63,883 nucleotides of DNA from Bacillota bacterium. Its GTDB lineage: Bacteria > Bacillota > Clostridia > Tissierellales > MES13. The stretch is from assembly GCA_009711765.1 (NCBI GenBank), contig VEND01000012.1, positions 1 through 63,883 on the forward strand, in the 5' to 3' direction. Made by a program: the position numbers and the translations under genes. Each line of letters starts with the position of its first letter. The first letter of the stretch is position 1. Shown one piece after another: positions 25,592-34,888 of this stretch. Under the pieces are notes generated by a model. The model worked only from the letters and a program-made list of their open reading frames with translations, made no database searches and had not been told where the DNA came from.

Positions 25592-26095
25592 TTATACGTT
25601 TTTTTTAATTCTTTTAAGATATTGACTTATCATTATACTATAAAAATAATCATAAATTAAAAATATTAATTGTAATATAATTAATTTAATTAATTTATAA
25701 GACAAAATATCAATATTAATTAAATATTTACTAACTAAAAAATATGTAATTAATAAAATTACATTAAAAAAACTAAACTTTAAAATCCATTCAATATAGA
25801 TATTTCTTATTCTTTCAATGTAGTATTTAATTATTCCATAATATCCAAAGAATATAATATAAAAAACTATTATTATTTTATTTTGGATAAAAAAACTTCC
25901 TAATATTGAAGTAGATATATAGGTTAATAAAGCATATTTAATTCCATATTCTATTACAATTATTGAAAGAAACGATGAACTTAAAGCTAACAAAAATAAT
26001 TTATTAGTAGGTATAATATTTGTTAAATACAAACAAATTAAAGTAAGTGAAGTTACTATAGCTCCATAAACTAAACCTTTACTTTTTTTATTCAT
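25592..26095 (-). CDS. Conserved membrane protein of unknown function
   Basis: The 167-residue protein has about five hydrophobic helices filling most of its length and a basic C-terminal tail (LKRIKKNV). I do not recognise a named family with confidence. It looks like a small integral membrane protein of the type seen after DUF5685 and DnaJ-like genes in clostridia. It starts 12 bases after the DnaJ-like gene ends, with AGGGGAGATATCT before the ATG, so it is the third gene of that cluster. Its own stop lies next to the divergent leader of the preQ1 operon promoter. Confidence 0.7.
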   Translation of the reverse strand: MNKKSKGLVYGAIVTSLTLICLYLTNIIPTNKLFLLALSSSFLSIIVIEYGIKYALLTYISTSILGSFFIQNKIIIVFYIIFFGYYGIIKYYIERIRNIYIEWILKFSFFNVILLITYFLVSKYLINIDILSYKLIKLIILQLIFLIYDYFYSIMISQYLKRIKKNV

Positions 26096-26107
26096 AGATA
26101 TCTCCCC

Positions 26108-26719
26108 TTAAGGACAAGCTAGAAAATCTCCACCCATACACTCACAACAACAATCTGTACAAATCAAACAAGAACAAATATCACAAGCAGATGTACCCCC
26201 TGGATATCCTCTATCATTTCCTATATTTCTATATCCTGTATTTCTCATGTTTACATTGTTTAAAACTTTTTTATATTCCATATTAGTAGGATCTAACCTT
26301 ACTGCTGTTTTTAAATAATTATAAGCTTCATTATACCAACCCTTTTTAAGTAACAAAACACCCTTTAAAAAATTCCATTCTGCATTCTTTATACTAACAC
26401 TTTCAAGTAACTTTTCAGCCTCAAATAAATTATTTCTTTCAATATGATATCTAACTTTATCAAGTCCATTATTATAGTTATTATTATAAGAATCATTATT
26501 ATAAGAGTTACTTTTAAATGTATCTTTACTACTCATTATCTTATTATAAGCTTCATTAATCTCCCTTAACTTTTCTTCTGCTAAATCTGATAAAGGGTTA
26601 TTTCTATATTGATCTGGATGATATTTTTTAACTAGCATTTTATAGGCTCTTTTAATTTCCTCTTTACTAGCATTCTTATTAACATTTAATACTTTATATG
26701 GATCCTTCACATTTATCAC
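26108..26719 (-). CDS. DnaJ-domain protein with TPR-like region and cysteine-rich tail
   Basis: The 203-residue protein starts with a J domain ([23 protein letters not shown] motif in [10 protein letters not shown]) over about residues 6-70. An Asn/Tyr-rich linker follows. Residues about 85-155 look like one or two TPR units ([31 protein letters not shown]). The last 25 residues hold ten cysteines in CxxC-like pairs ([19 protein letters not shown]), probably a metal or Fe-S site. It overlaps the preceding DUF5685 gene by 26 bases, so translation is coupled. A J domain implies that it recruits an Hsp70 for a specific client, perhaps the DUF5685 protein; that is inference. Confidence 0.88.
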   Translation of the reverse strand: MINVKDPYKVLNVNKNASKEEIKRAYKMLVKKYHPDQYRNNPLSDLAEEKLREINEAYNKIMSSKDTFKSNSYNNDSYNNNYNNGLDKVRYHIERNNLFEAEKLLESVSIKNAEWNFLKGVLLLKKGWYNEAYNYLKTAVRLDPTNMEYKKVLNNVNMRNTGYRNIGNDRGYPGGTSACDICSCLICTDCCCECMGGDFLACP

Positions 26720-27578
26720 ATCCCTTTTCTATAATAGTATTAGTTTTATGCCTTGCACCTAAATAAATTATATTTTCTAATAAATTTTTATTATATTTTA
26801 TATCTAATAATTGAAAACTTTTAGCTATATTATCTAAGGTAAAAGTCAATCCATAATTAATCTCATCTTTAATCTTTGACTTAAATTCTTTTAAATTTTC
26901 ACCTTTGTTATAACCATACTTTAATAGTATTGCATTATAATTTTCCTTATCAACATCCTTAGATAAATCATCATAAGCATCAAGTATATAAATCCATCTC
27001 CCTAGATTATATCCAAGCCAACTTAAAACTCTTTTATTATCTTCGCTTGATATATAGGGCGGACATGCTATTGTTTCCATTATTTTACCAAAAGCATGGG
27101 CACTCTTGTCAAGAATTTTACAATTATTAGCTTCTAATTCATATAACTTATCAAGTCCTGTCTTTATCTCTTTAAATTTTTTAGGAAATTTGTAATTTGC
27201 TTTCTTTAAAGAAAAATGATAAGGTAATGATGCAATTAAAGAAGGAAACTTTTTTTCATCCTTCCAATCATCTATTAGTTTAAAATATACTAAAATTACT
27301 CCCATATTAGATGCATACTCGATATGTTTATTACTCTTTAAGATCGGTTTTTTCTTAAAAGGGTTTGTTATACACCCCTCCCTTTTAAAAGATACTTTTT
27401 CGTTATCTAAAGAGGATAATAACAATCCTAAAAAAGTTAAATCATAATTAAGCCCTAACCTTACTAATTGATTAAATTCTCTCCCCATTTCTTTGCATAT
27501 TCCACAATAGTACCCTTTAAAAACATCATATTCTTTTATCTTCAATTCAGGTTTAAAGGGTGTAATATATCCAAACAT
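26694..27578 (-). CDS. DUF5685 family protein
   Basis: The 294-residue protein has the N-terminal signature [19 protein letters not shown] with a CxxC pair near residue 26-29, a later CPPYISSE, and a C-terminal CDKCE pair, suggesting bound metal. It is mainly helical and begins [19 protein letters not shown], as in DUF5685 proteins of clostridia and bacilli. The function of the family is unknown. Some resemblance of its helical core, with [17 protein letters not shown], to prenyl-synthase-like folds with an aspartate-rich segment can be seen, but the relation is uncertain. It is the first gene of a three-gene cluster and overlaps the DnaJ-like gene. Confidence 0.82.
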   Translation of the reverse strand: MFGYITPFKPELKIKEYDVFKGYYCGICKEMGREFNQLVRLGLNYDLTFLGLLLSSLDNEKVSFKREGCITNPFKKKPILKSNKHIEYASNMGVILVYFKLIDDWKDEKKFPSLIASLPYHFSLKKANYKFPKKFKEIKTGLDKLYELEANNCKILDKSAHAFGKIMETIACPPYISSEDNKRVLSWLGYNLGRWIYILDAYDDLSKDVDKENYNAILLKYGYNKGENLKEFKSKIKDEINYGLTFTLDNIAKSFQLLDIKYNKNLLENIIYLGARHKTNTIIEKGCDKCEGSI

Positions 27579-27605
27579 TTAATTCACACTTTCTGTATTT
27601 TTTAA

Positions 27606-28826
27606 CTACCATAATACTCCTTTAAATAGTTCATTTGTTACTTCCATTAATACTTCTTCTCTAACAACCCTAGATAAAATATCATATTGTTTAATGAAAC
27701 TAGGTATATCTCTACTAGGCATTAATGTCTTAGAATCAAAATTTGTTTTAATTTCTCTTATAAAACTATTAAAATCATAAATTTTAAATCTTTCTACTTT
27801 GAACTTTTTTGCGATATTTTCTAATAATAATATCAGAATATCTTCATACCCACTGTTAAAATCAATATCTAATAAGTAACCTAACTTAGGAACTAAAAAC
27901 TCTAAAAGTAGTCTTTCTTTAGGAGTATCTTTTAACCCTAAAAGTTTACCTACTTTATATATATTTTCATCTGGTAAATTTAATAAAAATTTTATGAAAA
28001 ATAATTCATCATTTTCAGGTTTTAAATAATAATAATTTCCCTTTAATTTCTTAAATGTTTTTAATGTATCAAAATATCCAAGTTTTAAATTCTTTCTTGC
28101 ATTAACTTGACTAAAATCTAATACCCTACCTAAATCTTCTTTAGGTTCAATATATTTTATATTCAAATTGCTTGTTTCTACTTTCCTAGTCCTTCCAAGC
28201 CCAAAGGACCTTATAACTATTATATCTTTATACTCTTTAGATAGTAACATAGATATTGGTACATTATCATAAAATCCTCCATCTAAAAAAACTTTTTCAT
28301 CAATTTTTTCCCTTTTAAAAAGAGGAAAACTAGCACTAGCCATTAGATAGTTAACTATTTTCCCTTTAGGTATATCTTCTTTGAATAATTCTAAGGGTTT
28401 CTTATCTGAAATAGATACTGTAACTATTCCAAAATCCATATTAGAATTTCTTATTTTCTCTTCACTAATATTATCCTTTATTATTTTTTTAATACGCCCT
28501 GTATCTACACCTTTATTAGTCAATAATGCTTTGATTTTATTAGCCCAATAGGATAAACTTTCTTTATTTATTTCAAGATTAATAAGTTCTTTAAGTTGTT
28601 CATCTTCAATATTAAATACCTTTGAAGGTGTAATATTATACCATAAATCATAGGCTTTATTTAAATCTCCTTGAACTATCATTGCACCATTCAAAGCTCC
28701 TATAGATGTACCAGAAACCCCCTTAATTTTAATACCCATTTCACTTAAAGCTCTATAGGCTCCTATTTGATATGCTCCTTTTGCTCCTCCGCCTTCTAAT
28801 ACTAATCCATACAAATTAGATCCCAC
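27606..28826 (-). CDS. Patatin-like phospholipase
   Basis: The 406-residue protein has an N-terminal patatin domain: the oxyanion loop LEGGGAKGAYQIGAYRAL (residues 9-27), the nucleophile Ser in GTSIGALNG (near residue 41) and the catalytic Asp in FLDGGFYDNVP (near 187). Ser and Asp form the dyad used to hydrolyse acyl esters of membrane lipids. The C-terminal 170 residues are a helical extension of unknown role. There is no signal peptide, so it is cytoplasmic or membrane-associated. It stands 27 bases upstream of the DUF5685 gene and could share its transcript. Confidence 0.93.
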   Translation of the reverse strand: MGSNLYGLVLEGGGAKGAYQIGAYRALSEMGIKIKGVSGTSIGALNGAMIVQGDLNKAYDLWYNITPSKVFNIEDEQLKELINLEINKESLSYWANKIKALLTNKGVDTGRIKKIIKDNISEEKIRNSNMDFGIVTVSISDKKPLELFKEDIPKGKIVNYLMASASFPLFKREKIDEKVFLDGGFYDNVPISMLLSKEYKDIIVIRSFGLGRTRKVETSNLNIKYIEPKEDLGRVLDFSQVNARKNLKLGYFDTLKTFKKLKGNYYYLKPENDELFFIKFLLNLPDENIYKVGKLLGLKDTPKERLLLEFLVPKLGYLLDIDFNSGYEDILILLLENIAKKFKVERFKIYDFNSFIREIKTNFDSKTLMPSRDIPSFIKQYDILSRVVREEVLMEVTNELFKGVLW

Positions 28827-28886
28827 CCCTTATATATATGTATACATTAATTATAACTTAATAATAAAATAATTTAAATAAATAAA

Positions 28887-28908
28887 AGCTAGGGTTTTAA
28901 CCCTAGCT
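28887..28908 (-). terminator. Terminator of the symporter gene
   Basis: AGCTAGGG-TTAA-CCCTAGCT forms a strong short hairpin followed on the minus strand by TTTTATTTATT, eight bases after the symporter stop codon. Confidence 0.88.
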
Positions 28909-28916
28909 AATAAAAA

Positions 28917-30197
28917 CTATGCAACTTCCTCTATATTTGCTTTATTTTTTTGATAGTAGATATCTTCGTTAAATTCTCCTTCAGATTTAGATATTAATAT
29001 TGTACATACAGTATCTCCTGTTATATTAACTACTGTTCTTGTCATATCTAATAATCTGTCTATACCTATTATTAGTGCAATTCCTTCAACCGGAAGTCCT
29101 ACAGATTGTAATACCATTGATAAAGTTATAAGCCCTACTCCTGGTACACCAGCTGTACCTATAGAAGCTAATGTTGCAGTTAAAATTACTGTTAGTAAAG
29201 ATTGTAAAGAAAGATCTATTCCATAAACCTGTGATATAAATATTACAGCTACACCTTGCATTATCGCCGTACCATCCATATTAATTGTAGCTCCTAATGG
29301 TAGCGTGAAAGATGCAATACTTCTAGATACTCCACATCTTTCTTCGGCAGTATCTATTGTTACTGGTAATGTACCACTACTTGATGCTGTAGAAAAAGCA
29401 ACCCCCATCGCCGGTACAAAGTTTTTGAAAAACTTAACTGGGTGTAATTTACCTATAATACTTAATGCTCCCATATAAGTTAATCCTGCATGTAAGAATA
29501 AAGCTATTATTACTGCTGCCATATATTTTAATAATGGCACCATAGCATCAAATCCAACTGTAGCAAATGTTTTTGCAATTAATGCAAATACACCTACAGG
29601 CGCTACTGACATTATTACCATTACCATTTTCATCATTATATCATTTAATGATTCAAATATTCCTAAAATAGGTTCTGCTTTCTTTCTAATTAATGCCATA
29701 CTAACACCTAATAATAGTGCAAACACTATTATCTGTAACATAGAACCATCTGCTAAGGATGCTACTGGATTTCTTGGTACTATATCAGTAATAACATCAA
29801 CTATAGGCTTAGATGCTCCAATTTCAGGTTCCTGTTTTAATACATTAGATAAATCTAGTCCTACTCCAGGATTTATAATTGATCCTAAAAGTAAAGCTAA
29901 AGATATTGCTATACAAGTTGTTGTTAAATAAAATCCTAAAGTCTTTATACCTACTCTACCTAATTTTTTTGGATCTCCTATTGCAGAAGCACCGCAAACT
30001 AAAGATACAAACACTAAAGGTACAACTAACATTTTAATTCCATTAATAAATAATCCACCAACTAATTTAAGTATTCCACTAATTATTATAGTATCCTTAA
30101 TATAGCTTGATGGTAGTTGATTTAGTAAAACACCAAATAGTGCACCTAATACTAAACCAATAAGAATTTTCTTTGTAAGTGAATTTTTGCCTTTCAT
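28917..30197 (-). CDS. Dicarboxylate/amino acid:cation symporter (DAACS family)
   Basis: The 426-residue protein is a GltP/GltT-type transporter. It has the serine-rich reentrant motif TASSSGTLPVTIDTAEE near residue 270, the PLGATINMDGTAIMQG segment of helix 7, and the second hairpin TASIGTAGVPGVGLI. Members take up glutamate, aspartate or C4-dicarboxylates with Na+ or H+. A GlnK/GlnL-like two-component system is encoded directly upstream and two TTTTGT repeats lie before its -10 box, suggesting control by amino-acid availability. The conserved Arg that selects acidic amino acids near RLLDMTRTVVNITGD is present. Confidence 0.94.
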   Translation of the reverse strand: MKGKNSLTKKILIGLVLGALFGVLLNQLPSSYIKDTIIISGILKLVGGLFINGIKMLVVPLVFVSLVCGASAIGDPKKLGRVGIKTLGFYLTTTCIAISLALLLGSIINPGVGLDLSNVLKQEPEIGASKPIVDVITDIVPRNPVASLADGSMLQIIVFALLLGVSMALIRKKAEPILGIFESLNDIMMKMVMVIMSVAPVGVFALIAKTFATVGFDAMVPLLKYMAAVIIALFLHAGLTYMGALSIIGKLHPVKFFKNFVPAMGVAFSTASSSGTLPVTIDTAEERCGVSRSIASFTLPLGATINMDGTAIMQGVAVIFISQVYGIDLSLQSLLTVILTATLASIGTAGVPGVGLITLSMVLQSVGLPVEGIALIIGIDRLLDMTRTVVNITGDTVCTILISKSEGEFNEDIYYQKNKANIEEVA

Positions 30198-30224
30198 ATT
30201 ATTCCCCCTTTATGTACTAAATCA

Positions 30225-30258
30225 ATTATAAAAGAGAGATACAAAAAAATACACAAAA
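30225..30258 (-). promoter_or_regulatory. Symporter promoter with GlnL-like direct repeats
   Basis: On the minus strand, TTTTGT occurs at 30253-30258 and again at 30241-30246, upstream of a TATAAT at 30225-30230. The -35 region is poor, as expected for an activated promoter. B. subtilis GlnL binds TTTTGT-N4-TTTTGT; here the gap is six, so the match is close but not exact. Confidence 0.5.
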
Positions 30259-30315
30259 ATTCTTTAAAATACATGACATTGTAAAAATAATTCTGAAAAA
30301 TGCAATTTGAAATTT

Positions 30316-31140
30316 TTATATTTCACTATAAAGTAATATTCCGTTGATAAATTTTCTAACGCTAATTTTTCCACCCGTTGATCTTTTCCCTCTTATCCTA
30401 TCCATTTCAGCCTTTACATTTTCAAAATCAAATAAACTATTTGAATAATTAATAAAGTTATCATTCAAATAATCTTCAATACCTATGTTTGCAACATTGA
30501 CCAATGCTTTGTTTATAGCCCTTCTTAAACTTTGCTCCATTGCTTTTGGGTTATCACTTAATTTACTGCAAATTTCACTAATTTTATAATTAAAATACTT
30601 CTCATCATTATCTATTAAATATTTACATATTTCTATTATATAATCTCCACCACTTTCACCTAATAAACCTAATTTACTAATTATTAATCTTACTTTTTTC
30701 ATCCTTTTTTTACTTTTATTATTATCATCTAAACTTTCAAATACATCCCTTAAATTATTAAAACTATTTTCCATCTTAATTTTACTAGATACATTTTTTA
30801 TAACACTTATTACTTCGATAATATTTATTGGTTTATTAATAAAAAATTCTACTCCTGAATAATATGATTTTCCTATTAACTCCTTTTGTGATACCTGAGA
30901 TATCATTATAAATTTTGATTTTATATTTTTACTTTTAATCTCTGTTACAACCTCTATCCCATCTTTTTTAGGCATAAGTAAATCAATAAGTACTATATCG
31001 GGGTTATTCTTTTCTATTTTTTCTAAAGCATCCTCTCCATTAAGGGAATATCCAACACAATGTCCTAAATTATTATCTTCAATAATGTTTTCTAGCATCT
31101 GTACAATACTTAAATCATCTTCTACAATAAAAATTTCCAT
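30316..31140 (-). CDS. Response regulator of GlnL/YcbB type
   Basis: The 274-residue protein has a receiver domain (EDD near residue 7-9, phosphoacceptor Asp in VLIDLLMPKKDG near residue 54, Lys in FFINKPINI) and a C-terminal domain of about 140 residues (RLIISKLGLLGESGGDYIIE, then LSDNPKAMEQSLRRAINKAL) like the YcbB DNA-binding domain of GlnL. B. subtilis GlnL activates glutamine uptake and glutaminase genes. It begins two bases before the end of the kinase gene spacing, so kinase and regulator form one transcript, and the next gene downstream is the symporter, the likely target. Confidence 0.88.
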   Translation of the reverse strand: MEIFIVEDDLSIVQMLENIIEDNNLGHCVGYSLNGEDALEKIEKNNPDIVLIDLLMPKKDGIEVVTEIKSKNIKSKFIMISQVSQKELIGKSYYSGVEFFINKPINIIEVISVIKNVSSKIKMENSFNNLRDVFESLDDNNKSKKRMKKVRLIISKLGLLGESGGDYIIEICKYLIDNDEKYFNYKISEICSKLSDNPKAMEQSLRRAINKALVNVANIGIEDYLNDNFINYSNSLFDFENVKAEMDRIRGKRSTGGKISVRKFINGILLYSEI

Positions 31141-31142
31141 AC

Positions 31143-32402
31143 CTAAACCTCCAATTCATTTTGAGGTAATGTTACTATAAATACAGTGCCTGAATTTATA
31201 ATAGATTTAATCTTTATATTTCCATTATAATAATTTTCAATTATATCCTTTACTAAAGTTAGACCTAATCCTCTATTTACATCCCCTGTTAACTTATTAA
31301 ACTTTGTTGAAAATCCAGGTTTAAAAATATGATTAATATCCCTTTTTTTTATTCCTGCTCCTGTATCTATAATTTTAAATATATGATTATTATTCTCTAA
31401 GCTATGTTCAATAATTATATCTCCACTATCCTCTATAGATTCTATAGCGTTATTTATTAAATTTCTAAATACTGAAATAAGTCCATAATGTTTCTTAGTA
31501 AAAAAATTCTTTCCTAATTTAAAAGATATATTAATATCTTTTTTTTCTTTATTTATAAACTTTCTAGTACTCTTTTCTAATATATCAAAAATATCAACTA
31601 GACTCATTTTTTCATATTGAATCTTATTTCCCATTATATCTTCTACCCCTTTAATAACCCGGATATAATCTTTTTTTATTTCGTGGATATCGCTGGCTAC
31701 TGATAGGGATAATTCCTTTAATTTTTTTATATCATCCTTTTGAGATAATCCTTCATAAAGCTTATATGAATCGCCCATAACTTTTTCAATATAATCCGAA
31801 TTCCTTTTCATAAAATAAATTTCACTTTTTAAACTTGAAACTAATAAAACTAATCTTCTATATCTATTTTCATGTTCTTCTTTGATAACTAATAGTTTAT
31901 AATATTTTATTATTGATATTAATAATATCGCTAAAAACGACCTTAGTAATGCTACAAATATTAATATTTTAATTATATCATAATTATCCATAAATCCTTT
32001 TTTATTAATCCTTAAAAATATTTCCATAAAATTTGAAAAGAAATCACATATCGCTAGATAAATTCCTAATTTTATTACTTTTTTATTATTTATTTCAGTA
32101 ATTAATAAATAAAATAAAATACCAAAAATAATATAAAATAAAATAGATGGATAAGTAATACTAAGTATATTTGAAACTTTTAACCCACTTAAAATTAATA
32201 ATAAACTTCTAAATAAAAATACTACTACACCGGTTATAATTGAAAAAAATATGGAATTGAAATTTTTATTTAAAGTTAAAATAACTGAAAATAATACCAC
32301 GGAAAAAGATACTCTAAAATCCTCCATAAAGGGGTTTATATATAATTGAGATGTTACCGCTACAGCTAGTGCAAATAAAAACATTCTTTTTATTTTATCC
32401 AA
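31143..32402 (-). CDS. Membrane sensor histidine kinase (GlnK-like)
   Basis: The 419-residue kinase has about six N-terminal membrane helices over 165 residues with almost no extracellular loop, so it probably senses from within the membrane or the cytoplasm. A helical dimerisation segment carries the likely phosphorylated histidine in SVASDIHEIKKDYIRV. The ATPase domain has NLINNAIESIED, IIDTGAGI, FKPGFSTK and RGLGLTLVKDI. The organisation matches GlnK/YcbA-type kinases. It is cotranscribed with the regulator gene that follows immediately. Confidence 0.88.
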   Translation of the reverse strand: MDKIKRMFLFALAVAVTSQLYINPFMEDFRVSFSVVLFSVILTLNKNFNSIFFSIITGVVVFLFRSLLLILSGLKVSNILSITYPSILFYIIFGILFYLLITEINNKKVIKLGIYLAICDFFSNFMEIFLRINKKGFMDNYDIIKILIFVALLRSFLAILLISIIKYYKLLVIKEEHENRYRRLVLLVSSLKSEIYFMKRNSDYIEKVMGDSYKLYEGLSQKDDIKKLKELSLSVASDIHEIKKDYIRVIKGVEDIMGNKIQYEKMSLVDIFDILEKSTRKFINKEKKDINISFKLGKNFFTKKHYGLISVFRNLINNAIESIEDSGDIIIEHSLENNNHIFKIIDTGAGIKKRDINHIFKPGFSTKFNKLTGDVNRGLGLTLVKDIIENYYNGNIKIKSIINSGTVFIVTLPQNELEV

Positions 32403-32481
32403 TTTCTCCCCTCTTTTCTATCATCATTTTATATAATTATACAATAAGTATCTTAAAAAATCACATTTTTATTTAATCAAT

Positions 32482-32508
32482 AAAAAAACTGCCCCTTTTT
32501 AGGGACAG
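32482..32508 (-). terminator. Terminator of the nitroreductase gene
   Basis: CTGTCCC and GGGGCAG pair around a short A-rich loop, followed on the minus strand by seven T. It lies just after the nitroreductase stop codon. Confidence 0.85.
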
Positions 32509-32516
32509 AAAAACTT

Positions 32517-33410
32517 TTAAATATTAAACTCTGCTACAATCTTATATTTATTATTGTCATATTCAATATAATCCGAATCCTTAAGTTTCCACTTACCATT
32601 AAAACCTAAATCATATGCCATCTTTTCAAAATAATACATAACAATTCCTGCATCAGTTAAGTTTTCTTTATGATCAGGATTTAATATAGCCAAAGATATT
32701 TTATCATTTTTTACAATAAATCTCCAAGGCTGAGTATTTTTATTAGAAGGAGCATAACGGGTATAATAAAATAATTTTTCTAACCCTCTTTGATCAAGCT
32801 CATCCATATTTATATTCTGTCCTAATTTTTCTTTAAATACAATATCTTCTATTGCCATCCTACTGCTTTTAGAAGTGGAAGGTCCATCTTCTACTTTTAA
32901 TTCGTTAGAATATCTATAAGTATTTAAATATTTTAAGTTCTCATCATTTAAACCTTCACTATTAGTTACTTTAGATAAAATTTCATCTCTAGGTATACCA
33001 AAGGCTATCATAAAGTTCATAGTTCCCTTTTCCTTAATTAATTTACTAATTATTTCTTTAGGAACAACTCCTAGATTAATCCAACAAGAACCTAAATTTA
33101 GTTTAGCTAATTCTGTAATTAATTTCTCCATATAATATGATGAATTTATTATAGTATCATCATCATTTTTTTCTATTTTTAGACCAATATAATGAGGGGC
33201 TTTAATCATAACTCCTGAATAACCTCCTAAGCCCTCTAATTTATTATAAATTTCTTCTCCATTTTCAAATAAGATAAATTCAATATTAGTTAAATTACTC
33301 TCTAAATTTTTAAATTCATCTTTCAATTTTTTCATTTTTCCATTAGATATTTCTTGGGGTTTAAATTCACGTACTGACTGTCTCTTTTTTAAAAAATTAT
33401 AAAATTTCAT
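32517..33410 (-). CDS. Nitroreductase family protein, duplicated form
   Basis: The 297-residue protein begins FLKKRQSVREF, the FMN-binding start of nitroreductases, and has the second-half motif YYTRYAPSNKNTQPWRFIV (near residue 222) that is normally close to the N-terminus, so it consists of two related half-domains fused in one chain. Members of this putative nitroreductase family in clostridia are of about this length. They reduce nitro compounds, quinones or flavins with NAD(P)H in the cytoplasm. The true substrate is unknown. It is transcribed alone, next to a decayed aldehyde dehydrogenase. Confidence 0.85.
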   Translation of the reverse strand: MKFYNFLKKRQSVREFKPQEISNGKMKKLKDEFKNLESNLTNIEFILFENGEEIYNKLEGLGGYSGVMIKAPHYIGLKIEKNDDDTIINSSYYMEKLITELAKLNLGSCWINLGVVPKEIISKLIKEKGTMNFMIAFGIPRDEILSKVTNSEGLNDENLKYLNTYRYSNELKVEDGPSTSKSSRMAIEDIVFKEKLGQNINMDELDQRGLEKLFYYTRYAPSNKNTQPWRFIVKNDKISLAILNPDHKENLTDAGIVMYYFEKMAYDLGFNGKWKLKDSDYIEYDNNKYKIVAEFNI

Positions 33411-33495
33411 GTTAATCGCTCCCTTATTTTAGTATTTTTTAAAATTTTTTAATTTATTATTGAAAGGTGGATATCTCAAAGATACATCAAAAATA

Positions 33496-34733
33496 TTAGA
33501 TAGATTTTTTTAGTATGCTTTTTTCATGGGTAAATACTTCAAAGCTAGCCTTTCCATGATAAATCCTAATCCACTTTGTCCTATTCCTCCAAAGGAAATA
33601 TCAATTAATATAATTCTTTGATTCTTTTTATCATTAGAAAATAGATACAAAGGTAATGGTTTATGGTCTTCCTTAATAAAACTAACAACTTCTTTTATAT
33701 TTTCATATTCAATAATTGGTAAAATAGGACCAAAAATTTCTTCTTTCATTACATTACTATTTATTGAAACATCTTCTAACAAAGTTGGCTCTATATAAAG
33801 TTCTTCTTTTTTTGTTTCTCCTCCTGTGTATATACTCCCATCTTTTAAAAATTCAACTAATCTATCAAAATGTTTTTCATTTATAATTCTAGGGTAGTCT
33901 TTACTATTTATAGGATTTTCTCCATAAAACTTTTCTATAATTAACTTCATTTCCCTTAATAAGCTTACTTTAATATCTTTATGTACTAATAAGTAATCAG
34001 GCGCTACGCATGTTTGCCCTGCATTTAAAAATTTCCCCCATACTATTCTTTTAGCAGTTAAATTTATATTTACTTCTTTATCAACTATACAAGGACTTTT
34101 TCCTCCTAGTTCTAAAGTTACAGGTATAAGCTTTTCGCTGCAGACTCCATAACTATCTTACCAACCCTTGTACTTCCAGTGAAAAAAATATAATCAAAAT
34201 TTTCTTTTAATAGTACTTGGTTTACTTCCTTGCCTCCATTTACAACATGGATATACTTTTTCTCAAAAACATTTTCAATTATCTCTTTAATTACTTTTGA
34301 TGTATTATGTGCATATTCCGATGTTTTTAATACAGAACAATTTCCCCCAGCTATAGACCCTACCAAAGGTGAAACAATCAACTTAAAAAGGATAATTCCA
34401 TGGAGATATTATCAAAGAAACTCCAAGGGTTCTTTATATATATAACTTGAAGATAGAAAATGATATAGAGGAGTTTTTACTTTTAGGCTTTACCCCTGAT
34501 TTTAAATTCTTTATTATAAAATCTATCTCATCTAAAAATAGTCCTACGTCTGTTTCATAACCCTCAAAATATGATTTATTTAAATCATCCTTTAAAGCTT
34601 TAAGTATTTTTGATTCATTAAATTTTATTGATTTCTTTAGTTTTTTTAATTGATTTATTCTATAACTTAAATCCTTTGTTTTTCCACTATTTAAAAAAAT
34701 CTTTTGTTCTTTTAATATATTCTCTGCATCCAT
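33496..34733 (-). pseudogene. Aldehyde dehydrogenase (class 3 type), decayed
   Basis: Fragments in several frames add up to a class 3 ALDH: N-terminal helices (RINQLKKLKKSIKFNESKI), then ISPWNYPF, VGSIAGGNCSVLKTSEYA, FFTGSTRVGKIVME, the general-base region PVTLELGGKSP, and WGKFLNAGQTCVAPDY with the catalytic Cys. Then follow EEIFGPILPI and HGKASFEVFTHEKSI. At least four frameshifts separate these pieces. In addition, about 20 residues are missing where ISFGG joins IGQSG: the normal NDTI...PFGG segment is gone, as if two FGG-coding sites recombined. The stop in the restored frame is at 33496. The gene cannot give an active enzyme. Confidence 0.88.
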
Positions 34734-34810
34734 AATAAGCATCACCTTATCTTTTTAATACCCATAAATCAAATTATTATGCTAATAAATAAAAAAAATT
34801 CTAAAACAAC

Positions 34811-34850
34811 AATAAAAAAGCTAATGCTTTTGACATCAAAAGCATTAGCT
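34811..34850 (-). terminator. Terminator of the carAB operon
   Basis: AGCTAATGCTTTTGA and TCAAAAGCATTAGCT form a 15-bp perfect stem, followed on the minus strand by six T, just after the carB stop. Confidence 0.92.
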
Positions 34851-34888
34851 AAATACTTACTTATATTTTAAATATTTATGTTCTTACA

